This document shows positions 46,322 to 56,797 of a stretch of DNA of 64,000 nucleotides, one piece after another. The notes beneath the pieces were generated by a model. It was given only the letters and a program-made list of their open reading frames with translations, was not told the origin of the DNA and searched no databases. The stretch is from Halomonas chromatireducens. Lineage in GTDB: Bacteria; Pseudomonadota; Gammaproteobacteria; Pseudomonadales; Halomonadaceae. Position numbers and translations under genes: made by a program. The stretch lies in contig NZ_CP014226.1 in the NCBI RefSeq assembly GCF_001545155.1, positions 867,186 to 931,185 on the forward strand, given 5' to 3'. Numbering within the stretch: the stretch's first letter is position 1; every line of letters begins with the position of its first letter.

Positions 46322-48274
46322 CTAGTTGCGTGCCAGCAGCGAACCGTCGTAGCGCACCGTGGTTTCCGCCGAGCTGAGCATCGAAACGCCCTCGGTGCTG
46401 CCTCCGTTGGCCAGGCTCTCGAAGATGACCCGGTAGGCGAGCACCGCCTGGACATAGTCGCGTGTCTCGCGGAAGGGAATGCTCTCCACGAAGAGGTCGA
46501 ACTCCTCTGGCGAGTCGCGCAGCCAGCGATCGACCCGGCCGGGGCCGGCATTGTAGGCCGCGGCTGCCGCCAGGCGATTGCCCCGATAGCGGTCGGTCAT
46601 GTCGCGAATATAGGTGCTGCCCAAGCGGATGTTGAGCTCCGGGTCGAGCACGCCGTAAGACCCGGGGTCACTGATGCCGAGCTGGCGGCTGAGCTGGGTG
46701 GCGGTGCCGGGCATTATCTGCATCAGCCCGCGGGCGCCAGCGGGGGAGAGCGCCGTCGGATTGTAGGCACTTTCGCGTCGCGCAATGCCCATCAGCAGGT
46801 AAGGGTCAACGCCGGTATTGTTGCCCCAGCGCAGGAAGTAATCCCGATAGGCTTCCGGAAAGCGCCAGTCCAGCGCGTCCCACATCTGGCCGGTGATGGT
46901 GGTCTGGACAAGGCGAGCATGCCAGCCCCGGCGCGCGGCGTAGTCGGCGAGGGCCCGCGCCTCTCTGGGTGTTCCAATGGCCACTGCATTCAGCCACTCG
47001 CTGTTGGCCAGGCCATCCTCGCCGATGCGCAGCAGGGCTTCCGTACGCTGCACGGCTGGCCACTGGGCGACCTCCTGACGATACGCCTCGTCGAAGCCAT
47101 TGCGCTCGAGGTTCAGGGAATAGGGGCGATTGAGACGGTCCGATGCGGCGAAGGCGAAGAAATTGCGTCCGTCGGCAGCGCGAGCATAGGCGACCTGGGC
47201 ACGCTCCGTGTCACCCAGCTGTTCGTGGGCCCGCGCCTTCCAGTATTGCCAACGACTATTGTCGCGGGTCTCATCGGGCATTGCCTCGATCCAGCGGAGT
47301 GCGCCGGACCAGTCCCGGCTGCTCAGGGCATGGCGCACGCGCAACTCGAGTACCCGCGCGGTACCCACCCGGGGCAGAATATCGTCCACCCAGCCCCGGT
47401 TATTGTCGATGTTGCGCACCAGGGAGTAGAAGGCCAGGTCCTCCTCGATGGCATGGCGATGCTCGCCGTCGAAGGTCAGGTAAGGGGCAACCTTGCGCCA
47501 TGCCTCCATGGCGGCTTCGGTATCGGCACGGGTGAAGCCATGCATGGCAGCGGCAAACAGCGCCCCGCTGCCGAGGCACTCGGGGCCGATGCAGTTGGGT
47601 ACTTGGGTGATGGCGGCGTAATTCCCCTGCAGGCGGGCCTTGGCGTCGCGGGCTTCCTGCCAACGACTGCCGAGCTGGCGACCCAGGTAGCTGGCAAGAC
47701 CGCTTTCGCCCTGTTGCCAGGCCAGCATCTTGCGCTCCCAGATATCGACTTCGCTGATCTCCCCCGTTTCCCGCAGTTGGCGGAACAGGGGGTCGCAGGC
47801 TGACGATTGCGAGCTGCCCACGTGCCACAGCTTTCGCCCACCCTGCGCAGCAGCCTCGGGATCGCTGCCAAGCAGCGCCGTATAGTAATGGCATTGACGT
47901 TCGGCGCCTGCGGGCTCGCCATCGGCAACGGCGAGGACGGCACCGTAGCGACCTGCGCTGCCGTAGCGGCTGATGGCCTGGCCGCGCATCCACTCGGCCA
48001 GGGGGGCGTCCTTGTGCCGCTCGATGAACGCCAGTATCTGGCTGGGCTCGGCCTGGGGCAGTTGATCGCGCAGGCGGTGATACTCCACATAGCCGTAGAG
48101 CACATGATCATTGATGGTGCTGCTGTTGATTCTGCTCCACTGCTGGTTGCGAGCCGCCTCCAGTGCCTCACGCATGGCGCTGTCGCTCGGCTGGGCATGA
48201 GCAACGAGTGGCAGGCTGATGGCAGCCGCGGCAAACCAGGCGGCGGCGCTGTTTAGCAGGTGGCGATGGCGCAT
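46322..48274 (-). CDS. slt: Soluble lytic murein transglycosylase
   Basis: 650 residues. The signal peptide ends near SLPLVAHAQ. A long helical U-shaped domain (about 30-450) leads to the SLT domain with the catalytic Glu in RRESAYNP, then LSPAGARGLMQIMPGTA and AAAYNAGPGRVDRWL. It cleaves peptidoglycan to anhydromuropeptides in the periplasm. The start at 48274 places the signal peptide first; an upstream in-frame start adds 44 non-secretory residues. Confidence 0.93.
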   Translation of the reverse strand: MRHRHLLNSAAAWFAAAAISLPLVAHAQPSDSAMREALEAARNQQWSRINSSTINDHVLYGYVEYHRLRDQLPQAEPSQILAFIERHKDAPLAEWMRGQAISRYGSAGRYGAVLAVADGEPAGAERQCHYYTALLGSDPEAAAQGGRKLWHVGSSQSSACDPLFRQLRETGEISEVDIWERKMLAWQQGESGLASYLGRQLGSRWQEARDAKARLQGNYAAITQVPNCIGPECLGSGALFAAAMHGFTRADTEAAMEAWRKVAPYLTFDGEHRHAIEEDLAFYSLVRNIDNNRGWVDDILPRVGTARVLELRVRHALSSRDWSGALRWIEAMPDETRDNSRWQYWKARAHEQLGDTERAQVAYARAADGRNFFAFAASDRLNRPYSLNLERNGFDEAYRQEVAQWPAVQRTEALLRIGEDGLANSEWLNAVAIGTPREARALADYAARRGWHARLVQTTITGQMWDALDWRFPEAYRDYFLRWGNNTGVDPYLLMGIARRESAYNPTALSPAGARGLMQIMPGTATQLSRQLGISDPGSYGVLDPELNIRLGSTYIRDMTDRYRGNRLAAAAAYNAGPGRVDRWLRDSPEEFDLFVESIPFRETRDYVQAVLAYRVIFESLANGGSTEGVSMLSSAETTVRYDGSLLARN

Positions 48275-48473
48275 GGTGGCGGCCTCCGGAAGGCTTGAGT
48301 CGGAACCTCTGTATCGTCGCCCATTGGAGCATATTTGAGTAGGGGTTGGGTGATGATTTCCAGGGTGTTGGTTGGCTTCGTTCAACGGTGAGATGCTTGT
48401 GCGCAAACAGCGTGAGGGCTAGGCTGAACAGGTTCCTATCAAACGCTTGTTGGGCTATCGTGAGGAGTAGGAT

Positions 48474-49001
48474 GTGACCCAAGACATACAGCCTGGCGAG
48501 GTTGTCCGCCGTGACCCCGAGGCCTGGCGAATCGCTCTGACCCGCTTCGTCTCTATCATCCCGCATACCCAGGAATTGGGACTCGAGGTGATCAGTGTGG
48601 TTCCCCCGGAGGTGACAATGCGGCTTCCCTGGCGTGACGAGCTGCTGGGCGATTCCACGCGGGGGCTGGTGCATGGTGGCGTACTCACCATGCTGCTGGA
48701 TACGGTATGCGGCTCTGCGGTGCTTTGCGGCCTGCCCTCGCCGGAGGTCTGCCCGACGTTGGACCTGCGCGTCGACCATTACCGGCCGGCGTTGGCGGGT
48801 CGTCCCATCATGGCCAGTGCCCGTGTGCTCTCCGTAACAGAATCGGTGGTCTTCACCGAAGGCACGCTCTGGCAGGATCCCGAGCGGCCGGTGGCCCGCG
48901 GCATTGGCAATTTCATGCGCCTGGGGCCTCGCAACACGCCGCCGGGCTTTGGTGAGGCGTTGTTCAGCGGGGCCAATGAGGGAGCGAACGACGATGGTTG
49001 A
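48474..49001 (+). CDS. Hotdog-fold (PaaI-like) thioesterase, first of a tandem pair
   Basis: 175 residues from GTG 48474, preceded by GAGGAGTAG. The hotdog motif is VHGGVLTMLLDTVCGSAV with the downstream TLDLRVDHYRPAL, as in PaaI and YigI-like acyl-CoA thioesterases. The substrate is unknown. It overlaps the next gene by eight bases; both encode the same fold and may form a heteromer. Confidence 0.82.
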   Translation: MTQDIQPGEVVRRDPEAWRIALTRFVSIIPHTQELGLEVISVVPPEVTMRLPWRDELLGDSTRGLVHGGVLTMLLDTVCGSAVLCGLPSPEVCPTLDLRVDHYRPALAGRPIMASARVLSVTESVVFTEGTLWQDPERPVARGIGNFMRLGPRNTPPGFGEALFSGANEGANDDG

Positions 49002-49464
49002 CGACTTTCACGATGCGGCCTGGCTGGAGAAAACCCGGGCCGAAGGCGATGTCGCCGCCTGGCTGGAGCGAGTGCCCTATACCCGCTTCATTGGCGTTTC
49101 GGCATCGCCCGACACCGAGGGAGACGGCATGGTTTTTCATCTTGAACCGCGCCCTCACAACATCGGCAACATCCTGCTGCCTGCCGTTCACGGCGGGGTG
49201 GTGGCTGCCTTCATGGAGACAGCCGGCACCCTCGACCTGATGCTCGCGACGCGGACACCCCGGTTGCCGCGTATCGTCGACTTCTCCATTGATTATCTAC
49301 GCGCGGCCCGCGTGATACCGACCCATGCTCGCTGCAGCCTTTTGCGGGAGGGACGGCGCATGGCCAATGTCCAGGTCAAGGCCTGGCAGGAGCGTGAAGA
49401 TGAACCTGTGGCCACGGCGCGTCTGCACTTCGTCTTGAGCACCACAGAACACCCCGACGCTTGA
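48994..49464 (+). CDS. Hotdog-fold (PaaI-like) thioesterase, second of a tandem pair
   Basis: 156 residues from ATG 48994. The hotdog motif is VHGGVVAAFMETAGTLDLM, with RIVDFSIDYLRAARV after it. Its similarity to the preceding gene is at the level of fold, so the two are old paralogues. Its stop lies inside the sigma-32 promoter of htpG, so the genes are separate units. Confidence 0.82.
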   Translation: MVDDFHDAAWLEKTRAEGDVAAWLERVPYTRFIGVSASPDTEGDGMVFHLEPRPHNIGNILLPAVHGGVVAAFMETAGTLDLMLATRTPRLPRIVDFSIDYLRAARVIPTHARCSLLREGRRMANVQVKAWQEREDEPVATARLHFVLSTTEHPDA

Positions 49465-49487
49465 AATTCCCGCCTCGGACCCCATAT
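49460..49487 (+). promoter_or_regulatory. Sigma-32 (RpoH) promoter of htpG
   Basis: CTTGAAA, 13-base spacer, CCCCATAT: both elements match the RpoH consensus (CTTGAAA, CCCCATNT) fully. The -35 overlaps the stop codon of the previous thioesterase gene. The start site should be near 49495, about 65 bases before the htpG ATG. Confidence 0.85.
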
Positions 49488-49558
49488 CGCTGAACAGTTC
49501 TACACGCGCGACGCCATGGCGGCGTCGCCGCTGGTTCAAGCCATGAGGTAACCGATCC

Positions 49559-51463
49559 ATGTCCACTACCGCTCACGAGGAAACGCTCGGCTTCCAGACT
49601 GAGGTCAAGCAGCTGCTGCACCTGATGATTCACTCCCTCTATTCCAACCGGGAGATATTTCTACGCGAGCTGATTTCCAACGCTGCCGATGCCTGCGACA
49701 AACTGCGCTATGCGGCGCTGGACAACGATGCGCTGTATGAAGGCGATAGCGAACTGCGTATCGAGATCACGCATGACGAGAAGGCCGGCACGGTAACGGT
49801 ACGCGACAACGGCATCGGCATGAGTCGTGACGAGGTGATTCACAACCTGGGTACCATTGCTCGGAGCGGCACCGCCGAGTTCCTCAAGCAGCTCTCCGGC
49901 GAGCAGCAGAAGGATGCCAGGCTGATCGGCCAGTTCGGCGTGGGCTTCTACTCCAGCTTTATCGTCGCCGATGAGGTGACAGTGCGAACCCGCAAGGCCG
50001 GCACTGACAAGGCGGAGGGCGTCGAGTGGCGCTCCAGGGGAGAAGGCGAGTTTACCGTTGCAGATATCGAGAACGAGCGCCACGGTACCGAAATCGTGCT
50101 TCACCTCAAGCCGGATGCCAAGGAGTTTGCCGACGACTTCCGCCTCAAGGGGCTGGTGCGCAAGTACTCCGATCATATCGAGGTCCCGGTACGCATGCCC
50201 AGGATCGAGGCCGCCAAGGATGACGACGGCAATGAGATAGAGGGAAGCGAAGTTACCACCTGGGAAACCGTCAACGAGGCCACCGCACTCTGGTCCCGGC
50301 CCAAGGGCGAGATCTCCGATGACGAGTACAAGGCGTTCTACAAGCATGTGGCCCATGACTTCAGCGATCCGCTGACCTGGAGCCACAACAAGGTCGAGGG
50401 CAAGCTCGAGTACACCAGTCTGCTCTTCGTGCCGGGGCGTGCTCCCTTCGACCTCTACGAGCGGGATGGCTCCCGGGGCGTGAAGCTCTATGTGCAGCGC
50501 GTCTTCATCATGGACGATGCCGAGCAGTTCCTGCCGCTCTACCTGCGTTTCATCAAGGGGGTGCTCGATACCCGCGAACTCTCTCTCAACGTTTCCCGTG
50601 AGCTGCTTCAGCAGGATCCCAAGGTCGAGAAGATCAAGAGTGCGCTGACCAAGCGGGCGCTCGACATGCTCAAGAAGCTGGCCAAGGACAAGGAAAGCTA
50701 CCAGACCTTCTGGAATACCTTCGGCACCGTGCTTAAGGAAGGGCCGGCCGAGGACTACGCCAACCGTGAAAAGATCGCAGGGCTGCTACGGTTCTCCTCA
50801 ACGCATACCGATAGTGCCACCCAGGACCAGTCACTGGCCGACTACGTCGAGCGCATGAAGGAAGGGCAGGCAAAGATTTACTACATCGTGGCCGACAGCT
50901 TCAATGCGGCCAAGTCGAGCCCGCACCTGGAGATCTTCCGCAAGAAGGGCATCGAGGTGCTACTGCTCTCCGATCGGATCGACGAGTGGCTGATGAGCCA
51001 CCTCACCGACTTCGACGGTAAGACCCTGCTCGACGTGGCCAAGGGTGATCTCGATCTTGGCGAGATCGAGGGTGAAGAGGAGAAGAAGGCCCAGGAAGAG
51101 ACCGCCAAGGCCAAGGAGGCGCTGGTCAAGCGTGTCAAGGAGGCCTTGGGGGACGAGGTCCAGGAGGTCAAGGTGACCCATCGACTGATCGATTCGCCGG
51201 CCTGTGTGGTGCTGCCCGAGCATGAGATGGGCTTTCAGATGCGTCGCATCATGGAGGCGGCCGGGCAGAAGGTGCCTGAGGTCAAGCCGATACTCGAGCT
51301 CAACCCGGAACATGCGCTGGTCGACCGGCTCGAATCGGCGGAGGGCGAACGTTTCGCTGACCTGGCGCGAATCCTGCTGGATCAGGCGATCATCGCCGAG
51401 GGCGGTCATCTCGATGATCCGGCGGCCTACGTCAAGCGCCTCAATGCGCTGCTGATAGCCTGA
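49559..51463 (+). CDS. htpG: Chaperone protein HtpG (Hsp90)
   Basis: 634 residues. GHKL ATPase N-terminus with [26 protein letters not shown], and [11 protein letters not shown]; the middle domain has [14 protein letters not shown]; the C-terminal dimerisation domain ends near LLIA. It is the bacterial Hsp90, helping refold proteins with DnaK. It is transcribed from the sigma-32 promoter at 49460 and ended by the hairpin at 51499. Confidence 0.97.
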   Translation: MSTTAHEETLGFQTEVKQLLHLMIHSLYSNREIFLRELISNAADACDKLRYAALDNDALYEGDSELRIEITHDEKAGTVTVRDNGIGMSRDEVIHNLGTIARSGTAEFLKQLSGEQQKDARLIGQFGVGFYSSFIVADEVTVRTRKAGTDKAEGVEWRSRGEGEFTVADIENERHGTEIVLHLKPDAKEFADDFRLKGLVRKYSDHIEVPVRMPRIEAAKDDDGNEIEGSEVTTWETVNEATALWSRPKGEISDDEYKAFYKHVAHDFSDPLTWSHNKVEGKLEYTSLLFVPGRAPFDLYERDGSRGVKLYVQRVFIMDDAEQFLPLYLRFIKGVLDTRELSLNVSRELLQQDPKVEKIKSALTKRALDMLKKLAKDKESYQTFWNTFGTVLKEGPAEDYANREKIAGLLRFSSTHTDSATQDQSLADYVERMKEGQAKIYYIVADSFNAAKSSPHLEIFRKKGIEVLLLSDRIDEWLMSHLTDFDGKTLLDVAKGDLDLGEIEGEEEKKAQEETAKAKEALVKRVKEALGDEVQEVKVTHRLIDSPACVVLPEHEMGFQMRRIMEAAGQKVPEVKPILELNPEHALVDRLESAEGERFADLARILLDQAIIAEGGHLDDPAAYVKRLNALLIA

Positions 51464-51498
51464 TTCCGCAAGGGCAATACCCCATCGATGGTCCACGT

Positions 51499-51524
51499 CA
51501 CAGGCCGCCTTCGGGCGGCCTGTG
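51499..51524 (+). terminator. Probable terminator after htpG
   Basis: Perfect 11-bp stem CACAGGCCGCC / GGCGGCCTGTG with a UUCG tetraloop, a very stable form. It is followed by CGTGTTTGTG, a modest U-tract. Confidence 0.7.
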
Positions 51525-51717
51525 CGTGTTTGTGATCACGGCCAGGTCGGCCCTTTACGTCAACGTCACATCCTGTTTTTTCCATTATTTCAGCCGGATA
51601 GTGCTACATTCAGTTGCTGTCGATCGACATCATTGCGGTTGTGCATTGCGGCATGGTCAGGTATGAATAGTCAGTTTGACCTATCCGAAACTTCGATAAC
51701 CATAAGGGAGATCCAAC

Positions 51718-53289
51718 GTGAAGATTGGTGCACCCAAGGAGCTCGCCCAGGGGGAGGCACGCGTCGCGCTGACCCCTGACAGTGCGCAGCTCATACACAA
51801 GCTTGGACACGAATGCCTGATCGAATCAGGAGCCGGCATCGCTGCCGGTTTCGATGACGAGGCCTATCGCTCCGCCGGTGTGGCAGTGGTGGAGAGCGCC
51901 GAGGCACTTTGGCGCGAGGCCGAGGTGGTTATCAAGGTGCGCGAGCCCAGCGACGCAGAAGCCGACCTGCTGCGGGACGGCCAGACGCTGATCAGCTTCT
52001 TCTGGCCGGCCCAGAACGAGGCGCTGCTGGAGCGCTGCCGGGCGAGGGGGGCCACCGTGGTCGCCATGGACATGGTCCCGCGAATCTCTCGGGCCCAGAA
52101 GATGGATGCCCTGTCGTCCATGGCCAATATCGCCGGCTATCGGTCGGTGATCGAGGCGGGCAACAATTTCGGCCGCTTTTTCACCGGCCAGGTCACTGCC
52201 GCCGGGAAAGTGCCACCGGCCAAGGTGCTGGTCATCGGCGCTGGTGTGGCGGGTCTCGCCGCCATTGGTACTGCAACGAGCCTCGGTGCGGTGGTTCGCT
52301 CCTTCGACGTGCGCCCCGAGGTTGCCGAGCAGATCGAATCGATGGGCGCCGAGTTCCTGTTTCTCGACTTCGAGGATTCCCAGGATGGCTCCGGCACCGG
52401 CGGCTATGCCGCACCGTCAAGCCCCGAGTTCCGCGAGAAGCAGCTGGCGCTGTTCCGTGAGCAGGCGCCAGAGGTCGATATTGTCATCACCACGGCGTTG
52501 ATTCCCGGCAAGCCAGCGCCCAAGCTGTGGCTGGAGGACATGGTCAAGGCCATGAAGCCGGGGTCGGTCATTGTCGACCTGGCCGCCGAGAAGGGCGGCA
52601 ACTGCGACCTCACCAAGCCCAACGAGAAGGTGGTCAGCGACAATGGCGTGACCATCGTCGGCTTTACCGACTTCCCTTCGCGCATGGCGACCCAGTCATC
52701 GTTGCTTTACTCGACCAACATCCGTCACATGCTCACCGACCTGACGCCTGAAAAGGATGGTGCCATCGTCCATGACATGGAAGATGACGTGATCCGAGGG
52801 GCGACGGTCACTCATCAGGGTGAGGTTACCTTCCCGCCGCCGCCCCCCAAGGTCAAGGCGATTGCCGCCGCCAAGCCCAAGCCCAAGGAGAAGGTGCCGA
52901 CACCGGAGGAGAAGAAGGCCACAGAGCTTGCCACCTTCAAGGTGCAGACCAAACGACAGGTGACGTTGCTTGGCGTCGGGGGCGCATTGATGCTGCTGCT
53001 TGGCCAGATTGCCCCGGCCTCGTTCATGCAACACTTCATCGTTTTCGTGCTGGCCTGCTTCGTCGGTTTCCAGGTGATCTGGAATGTCAGCCATTCGCTG
53101 CATACGCCGCTGATGGCGGTGACCAATGCCATTTCCGGGATCATCATTCTCGGGGCGGTCCTGCAGATTGGATCGGGCAACTGGGTGGTGGTATTGCTTG
53201 CGGCGATCTCGGTACTGATCGCGACCATCAATATAGTGGGTGGCTTCCTGGTGACACGCCGGATGCTGGCCATGTTCCAGAAGTCCTGA
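51718..53289 (+). CDS. pntA: NAD(P) transhydrogenase alpha subunit
   Basis: 523 residues from GTG 51718, with AAGGGAG upstream. Domain I binds NAD(H): [18 protein letters not shown], then [15 protein letters not shown] (Rossmann). The linker is Lys/Pro rich (about 375-400). Four transmembrane helices follow (from about 415). The soluble and membrane alpha parts are fused as in enterobacteria. With PntB it couples proton entry to NADPH formation. pntB starts 16 bases later. Confidence 0.96.
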   Translation: MKIGAPKELAQGEARVALTPDSAQLIHKLGHECLIESGAGIAAGFDDEAYRSAGVAVVESAEALWREAEVVIKVREPSDAEADLLRDGQTLISFFWPAQNEALLERCRARGATVVAMDMVPRISRAQKMDALSSMANIAGYRSVIEAGNNFGRFFTGQVTAAGKVPPAKVLVIGAGVAGLAAIGTATSLGAVVRSFDVRPEVAEQIESMGAEFLFLDFEDSQDGSGTGGYAAPSSPEFREKQLALFREQAPEVDIVITTALIPGKPAPKLWLEDMVKAMKPGSVIVDLAAEKGGNCDLTKPNEKVVSDNGVTIVGFTDFPSRMATQSSLLYSTNIRHMLTDLTPEKDGAIVHDMEDDVIRGATVTHQGEVTFPPPPPKVKAIAAAKPKPKEKVPTPEEKKATELATFKVQTKRQVTLLGVGGALMLLLGQIAPASFMQHFIVFVLACFVGFQVIWNVSHSLHTPLMAVTNAISGIIILGAVLQIGSGNWVVVLLAAISVLIATINIVGGFLVTRRMLAMFQKS

Positions 53290-53305
53290 GCGGCGGAGTA
53301 ACGAC

Positions 53306-54751
53306 ATGTTGGGTCAAGGTTTTGTTTCTGCCGCAGCCATTGCGGCAAGCGTTCTCTTCGTGCTCTCCCTGGGTGGACTGAGCAATCAGGAAAAAGCCAA
53401 GCGTGCCGTCTGGTACGGCATCGTCGGCATGGCGGTGGCGGTGCTTTTCACCGCTTTCGGTCCGGGCATCGGCAACTACTGGCTGATGATCCCGATGATC
53501 GCGATCGGCTCGGTGATTGGTTGGAAAGTGGCCACGCGGGTGGCCATGACCGAAATGCCCCAGCTGGTGGCGGCGCTGCACAGCTTCGTCGGCCTGGCGG
53601 CGGTGTTCGTCGCCTGGAACGCCGATCTCGAGCGGCGTCGGGTACTGGCGGCACAGGCACTCGGTGCCGGCTACCAGGAGTTTTCGGCCTTTGCCGCCCT
53701 GGTGGCGACCAAGGCATCGGATGAACTCACCTTCCTGCAGCTCGAGGTGGTGTTCGCCATCTTCATCGGTGCGGTGACCTTCACCGGTTCGGTGGTGGCC
53801 TTCGGCAAGCTGGCCGGCAAGGTGGACGGCAAGCCACATAAGCTGCCCGGCGGCCATATGCTCAATGCGGGAGCGGCCGCATTCAGTCTGCTGTTGGCGA
53901 TTCTCTACCTCAACGGTGCCGGCTTCTGGACCCTGCTGATTCTCGCGGCGCTGGCCTTCTTCATCGGCTGGCACCTGATCATGGGTATCGGCGGTGCCGA
54001 TATGCCGGTGGTGGTGTCGATGCTCAACAGCTACTCGGGCTGGGCGGCGGCAGCGATCGGCTTCACCCTCTCCAACGATCTGCTGATCGTCACGGGGGCG
54101 CTGGTGGGTTCCTCCGGGGCCATTCTCTCCTACATCATGTGCAAGGCGATGAACCGCAACTTCGTCAGCGTCATTCTCGGTGGCTTCGGTGGTGGCACCC
54201 AGGGGCCGGCTGCCGAGATCGAGGGCGAGCAGGTGGCCATCGATGCCGCGGGCGTGGCCAGTTCACTGAATAACGCCGACAGCGTGGTTATCGTGCCTGG
54301 CTACGGCATGGCCGTGGCCCAGGCCCAGAACGCGGTGAGCGAGCTGGTGCGCAAGCTGCGCTCGGCAGGTAAGGAGGTACGCTTCGCCATACACCCGGTG
54401 GCCGGGCGTCTGCCAGGGCACATGAACGTACTGCTGGCCGAGGCCAGGGTGCCCTACGATATCGTGCTGGAAATGGACGAGATCAACGATGATTTCCCCA
54501 AGACCGACGTCACGATCGTCATCGGCTCCAACGATATCGTCAACCCTGCCGCCCAGGACGACCCCAACAGCCCCATCGCCGGCATGCCGGTGCTTGAGGT
54601 CTGGAAGTCCTCGGTCGTCTTCGTCTGCAAGCGTGGCCAGGGCACGGGCTATTCGGGCATCGAGAACCCGCTCTTCTACAAGGAGAACACGCGGATGTTC
54701 TATGGCGATGCCCGTGAGAGCATCGATTCGCTGCTCTCCTTGATCGACTGA
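53306..54751 (+). CDS. pntB: NAD(P) transhydrogenase beta subunit
   Basis: 481 residues: about nine membrane helices in the first 270 residues, then domain III, the NADP(H)-binding part, with [30 protein letters not shown] and [14 protein letters not shown]. It completes the proton-translocating transhydrogenase with PntA. A terminator lies at 54804-54826, shortly after a second GC-rich hairpin. Confidence 0.96.
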   Translation: MLGQGFVSAAAIAASVLFVLSLGGLSNQEKAKRAVWYGIVGMAVAVLFTAFGPGIGNYWLMIPMIAIGSVIGWKVATRVAMTEMPQLVAALHSFVGLAAVFVAWNADLERRRVLAAQALGAGYQEFSAFAALVATKASDELTFLQLEVVFAIFIGAVTFTGSVVAFGKLAGKVDGKPHKLPGGHMLNAGAAAFSLLLAILYLNGAGFWTLLILAALAFFIGWHLIMGIGGADMPVVVSMLNSYSGWAAAAIGFTLSNDLLIVTGALVGSSGAILSYIMCKAMNRNFVSVILGGFGGGTQGPAAEIEGEQVAIDAAGVASSLNNADSVVIVPGYGMAVAQAQNAVSELVRKLRSAGKEVRFAIHPVAGRLPGHMNVLLAEARVPYDIVLEMDEINDDFPKTDVTIVIGSNDIVNPAAQDDPNSPIAGMPVLEVWKSSVVFVCKRGQGTGYSGIENPLFYKENTRMFYGDARESIDSLLSLID

Positions 54752-54803
54752 GGCGATATCGCCCGGGCCGGTATCGCCGGCCCGGTGCTATGCTAGGCAT
54801 CAG

Positions 54804-54826
54804 GCGCCCCCGAAGGGGGCGCTTTT
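54804..54826 (+). terminator. Intrinsic terminator after pntB
   Basis: Stem GCGCCCCC / GGGGGCGC with loop GAA, then TTTTCGTT. About 35 bases upstream a second stem (CCGGGCCGG/CCGGCCCGG) sits in the same intergenic region. Confidence 0.8.
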
Positions 54827-54866
54827 CGTTACACTCTTCTCTCTACCCGACTTTTCAGGGGTGAAC

Positions 54867-55967
54867 ATGTCCGATGAACCCATGCGGGTGGCGGTGCTGG
54901 GCGGGGGCAGTTTCGGTACTGCACTTGCCAGCATTGCTGCCGACAACGGGGCAGAAGTGTGTCAGTGGCTACGCGACATCGATCTGGTGGAACAGATCAA
55001 CCGTGAACACCGAAACGGCCGCTACCTGCCCGACTTTGCCATCAACCCGGCGGTCAAGGCATCGAGTGATATGCAGGCAGTGCTCGAGCGGGCGGAACTG
55101 GTGCTGGTGGCGATTCCCTCCAAGGCCTTTCGTGACGTCGTGCGGCAGGCACGCCCCTGGCTTCGCTCCGACCAGATCCTGGTGAGTACGACCAAGGGTA
55201 TTCAGGAGGAGGGCTTCAAGCTGATGAGCCAGATCCTTCAGGAGGAGACGGGCTTTACCCATATCGGGGTGATCTCGGGCCCTAACTTGGCCACCGAAAT
55301 CGCCCAGAAACAGCTCACCGCCACGGTAGTGGCCAGCGACGACCCGCTGACTCGTACCCGGGTGCAGCAGGCGCTGAGCTGTGACTACTTCAGGGTCTAT
55401 GCCAGCAACGACCGCTACGGCGTTGAGCTGGGCGGGGCGTTAAAGAATATCTATGCGATCGCCGCCGGTATGGCCGCCGCGCTGGGCATGGGCGAGAACA
55501 CACGCAGCATGCTCATGACCCGGGCGCTGGCCGAGATGGGGCGTTTTGCGGTGGACCAGGGGGCCAATCCCATGACGTTCCTCGGCCTTGCCGGCGTGGG
55601 TGACCTGATCGTCACCTGCTCGTCGGACCTGTCGCGCAACTACCGAGTCGGCTATGCGCTGGGCCAGGGAAAATCCCTCGATGAGGCGGTGGCGGCTCTG
55701 GGTCAGGTAGCCGAGGGGGTCAACACGGTGCGCCTGGTGCGCGACAAGGCTCGCGAGGCCGGTGTCTACATGCCCCTGGCCGAAGGGCTCTACCAAGTGC
55801 TGTTCCAGGGCGTGCCGGCGCGCGAAATGGCGCGCATGCTGATGCGGGGGGAGCAGAGCAGCGATGTGGAATTTCTGCTCTCACGGGAGGACGTGCAGCG
55901 GGCCCACCGGCGGGTCGAGGCCGCCGACGACCAGCCGGACGCCAGCAGGCATGGGAGCGGGCAATGA
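54867..55967 (+). CDS. gpsA: Glycerol-3-phosphate dehydrogenase [NAD(P)+]
   Basis: 366 residues. The nucleotide-binding motif is [12 protein letters not shown], the active region has [15 protein letters not shown], and [14 protein letters not shown] follows. It makes sn-glycerol-3-phosphate for phospholipids. ATG 54867 was preferred over GTG 54861 because of CAGGGG upstream. The C-terminal 20 residues are divergent. The stop overlaps the sixA ATG (ATGA). Confidence 0.95.
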   Translation: MSDEPMRVAVLGGGSFGTALASIAADNGAEVCQWLRDIDLVEQINREHRNGRYLPDFAINPAVKASSDMQAVLERAELVLVAIPSKAFRDVVRQARPWLRSDQILVSTTKGIQEEGFKLMSQILQEETGFTHIGVISGPNLATEIAQKQLTATVVASDDPLTRTRVQQALSCDYFRVYASNDRYGVELGGALKNIYAIAAGMAAALGMGENTRSMLMTRALAEMGRFAVDQGANPMTFLGLAGVGDLIVTCSSDLSRNYRVGYALGQGKSLDEAVAALGQVAEGVNTVRLVRDKAREAGVYMPLAEGLYQVLFQGVPAREMARMLMRGEQSSDVEFLLSREDVQRAHRRVEAADDQPDASRHGSGQ

Positions 55968-56455
55968 GTAAGCGCCTGCTGATCATGCGCCATGGTGAGG
56001 CCGGCCCGGGCAGCGTCGATGCCGAGCGCACGCTCACCGTTCGTGGCCATGCTGAAGCTGCGCGCATGGCAGACTGGCTGCAGTATCAGGAGCTGGCCCA
56101 GGCGCGAATACTCGCCAGCCCGTATCGGCGAGCGCAACAGACGGCGGTGCATGTGGCGGCCAGCCTGGGATGTGAGATTCAGACCCTGGGTATCGTCACG
56201 CCGGACGATCCCCCCGAGGCGGTGATTGACTGGCTGCTGGAGCAGACCGGCCGAGGGCCGTTCGTGCTGGTCAGCCATATGCCGCTGGTGGGTGCCGTGA
56301 CAGGGCTGCTGGTCGAGGGGCGAAGTGACCGCGGGCTGGGCTTTCCCACGGCGGCCGTGGCCGAGCTCGAAGCCGAGGTGTGGGCGGCGGGCTGCGCCAG
56401 GCTACTGCGCTTCATGGCGCCAAACGACGTTACCTGGCCAGATGAGCGGCCCTGA
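55964..56455 (+). CDS. sixA: SixA-like phosphohistidine phosphatase
   Basis: 163 residues of the histidine phosphatase superfamily, with the nucleophilic RHG in IMRHGEAG and a second catalytic His in LVSHMPLVG. SixA dephosphorylates HPt or phosphotransferase proteins. The gpsA-sixA coupling is common in gammaproteobacteria. Confidence 0.88.
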   Translation: MSKRLLIMRHGEAGPGSVDAERTLTVRGHAEAARMADWLQYQELAQARILASPYRRAQQTAVHVAASLGCEIQTLGIVTPDDPPEAVIDWLLEQTGRGPFVLVSHMPLVGAVTGLLVEGRSDRGLGFPTAAVAELEAEVWAAGCARLLRFMAPNDVTWPDERP

Positions 56456-56472
56456 ATCAATGGAGAACTGCC

Positions 56473-56781
56473 ATGACTTTCGTCGTCAACAATCGCGTCT
56501 TCGTCAACCCCGGCCATGAGGGGGCATTCGAAGCGCGCTTTCGTGCTCGAGCCGGCGAAATCGACAAGCAGCCGGGCTTTCTGGCCATGCGTGTGCTTCG
56601 GCCATTGGGCAATCAGGCCCCCTATGTGGTGGAGACCGAGTGGGAGAGCCAGGAGGCCTTTCACGCCTGGGTCGGCGGCGATGACTTCAAGCGCGCCCAC
56701 GCCAACCCCATGCCCAGGGAAGCCGTCGGCGAGGGCGGCGGGCTCGAGCAGTTCGAGGTTGTGATCCGCAGCGGTGGCTAG
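56473..56781 (+). CDS. Antibiotic biosynthesis monooxygenase-fold protein (ABM domain)
   Basis: 102 residues forming one dimeric alpha/beta barrel half. The pattern FVNPGHEGAFEARFRARAG, PGFLAMRVLRP, VVETEWESQEAFHAWV resembles HmoA/IsdG-like heme-degrading or other ABM proteins. Substrate unknown; heme degradation is one possibility. The ATG has AATGGAGAA upstream. It converges with the AEC transporter gene. Confidence 0.8.
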   Translation: MTFVVNNRVFVNPGHEGAFEARFRARAGEIDKQPGFLAMRVLRPLGNQAPYVVETEWESQEAFHAWVGGDDFKRAHANPMPREAVGEGGGLEQFEVVIRSGG

Positions 56782-56797
56782 ACGATGACGGCAACGC

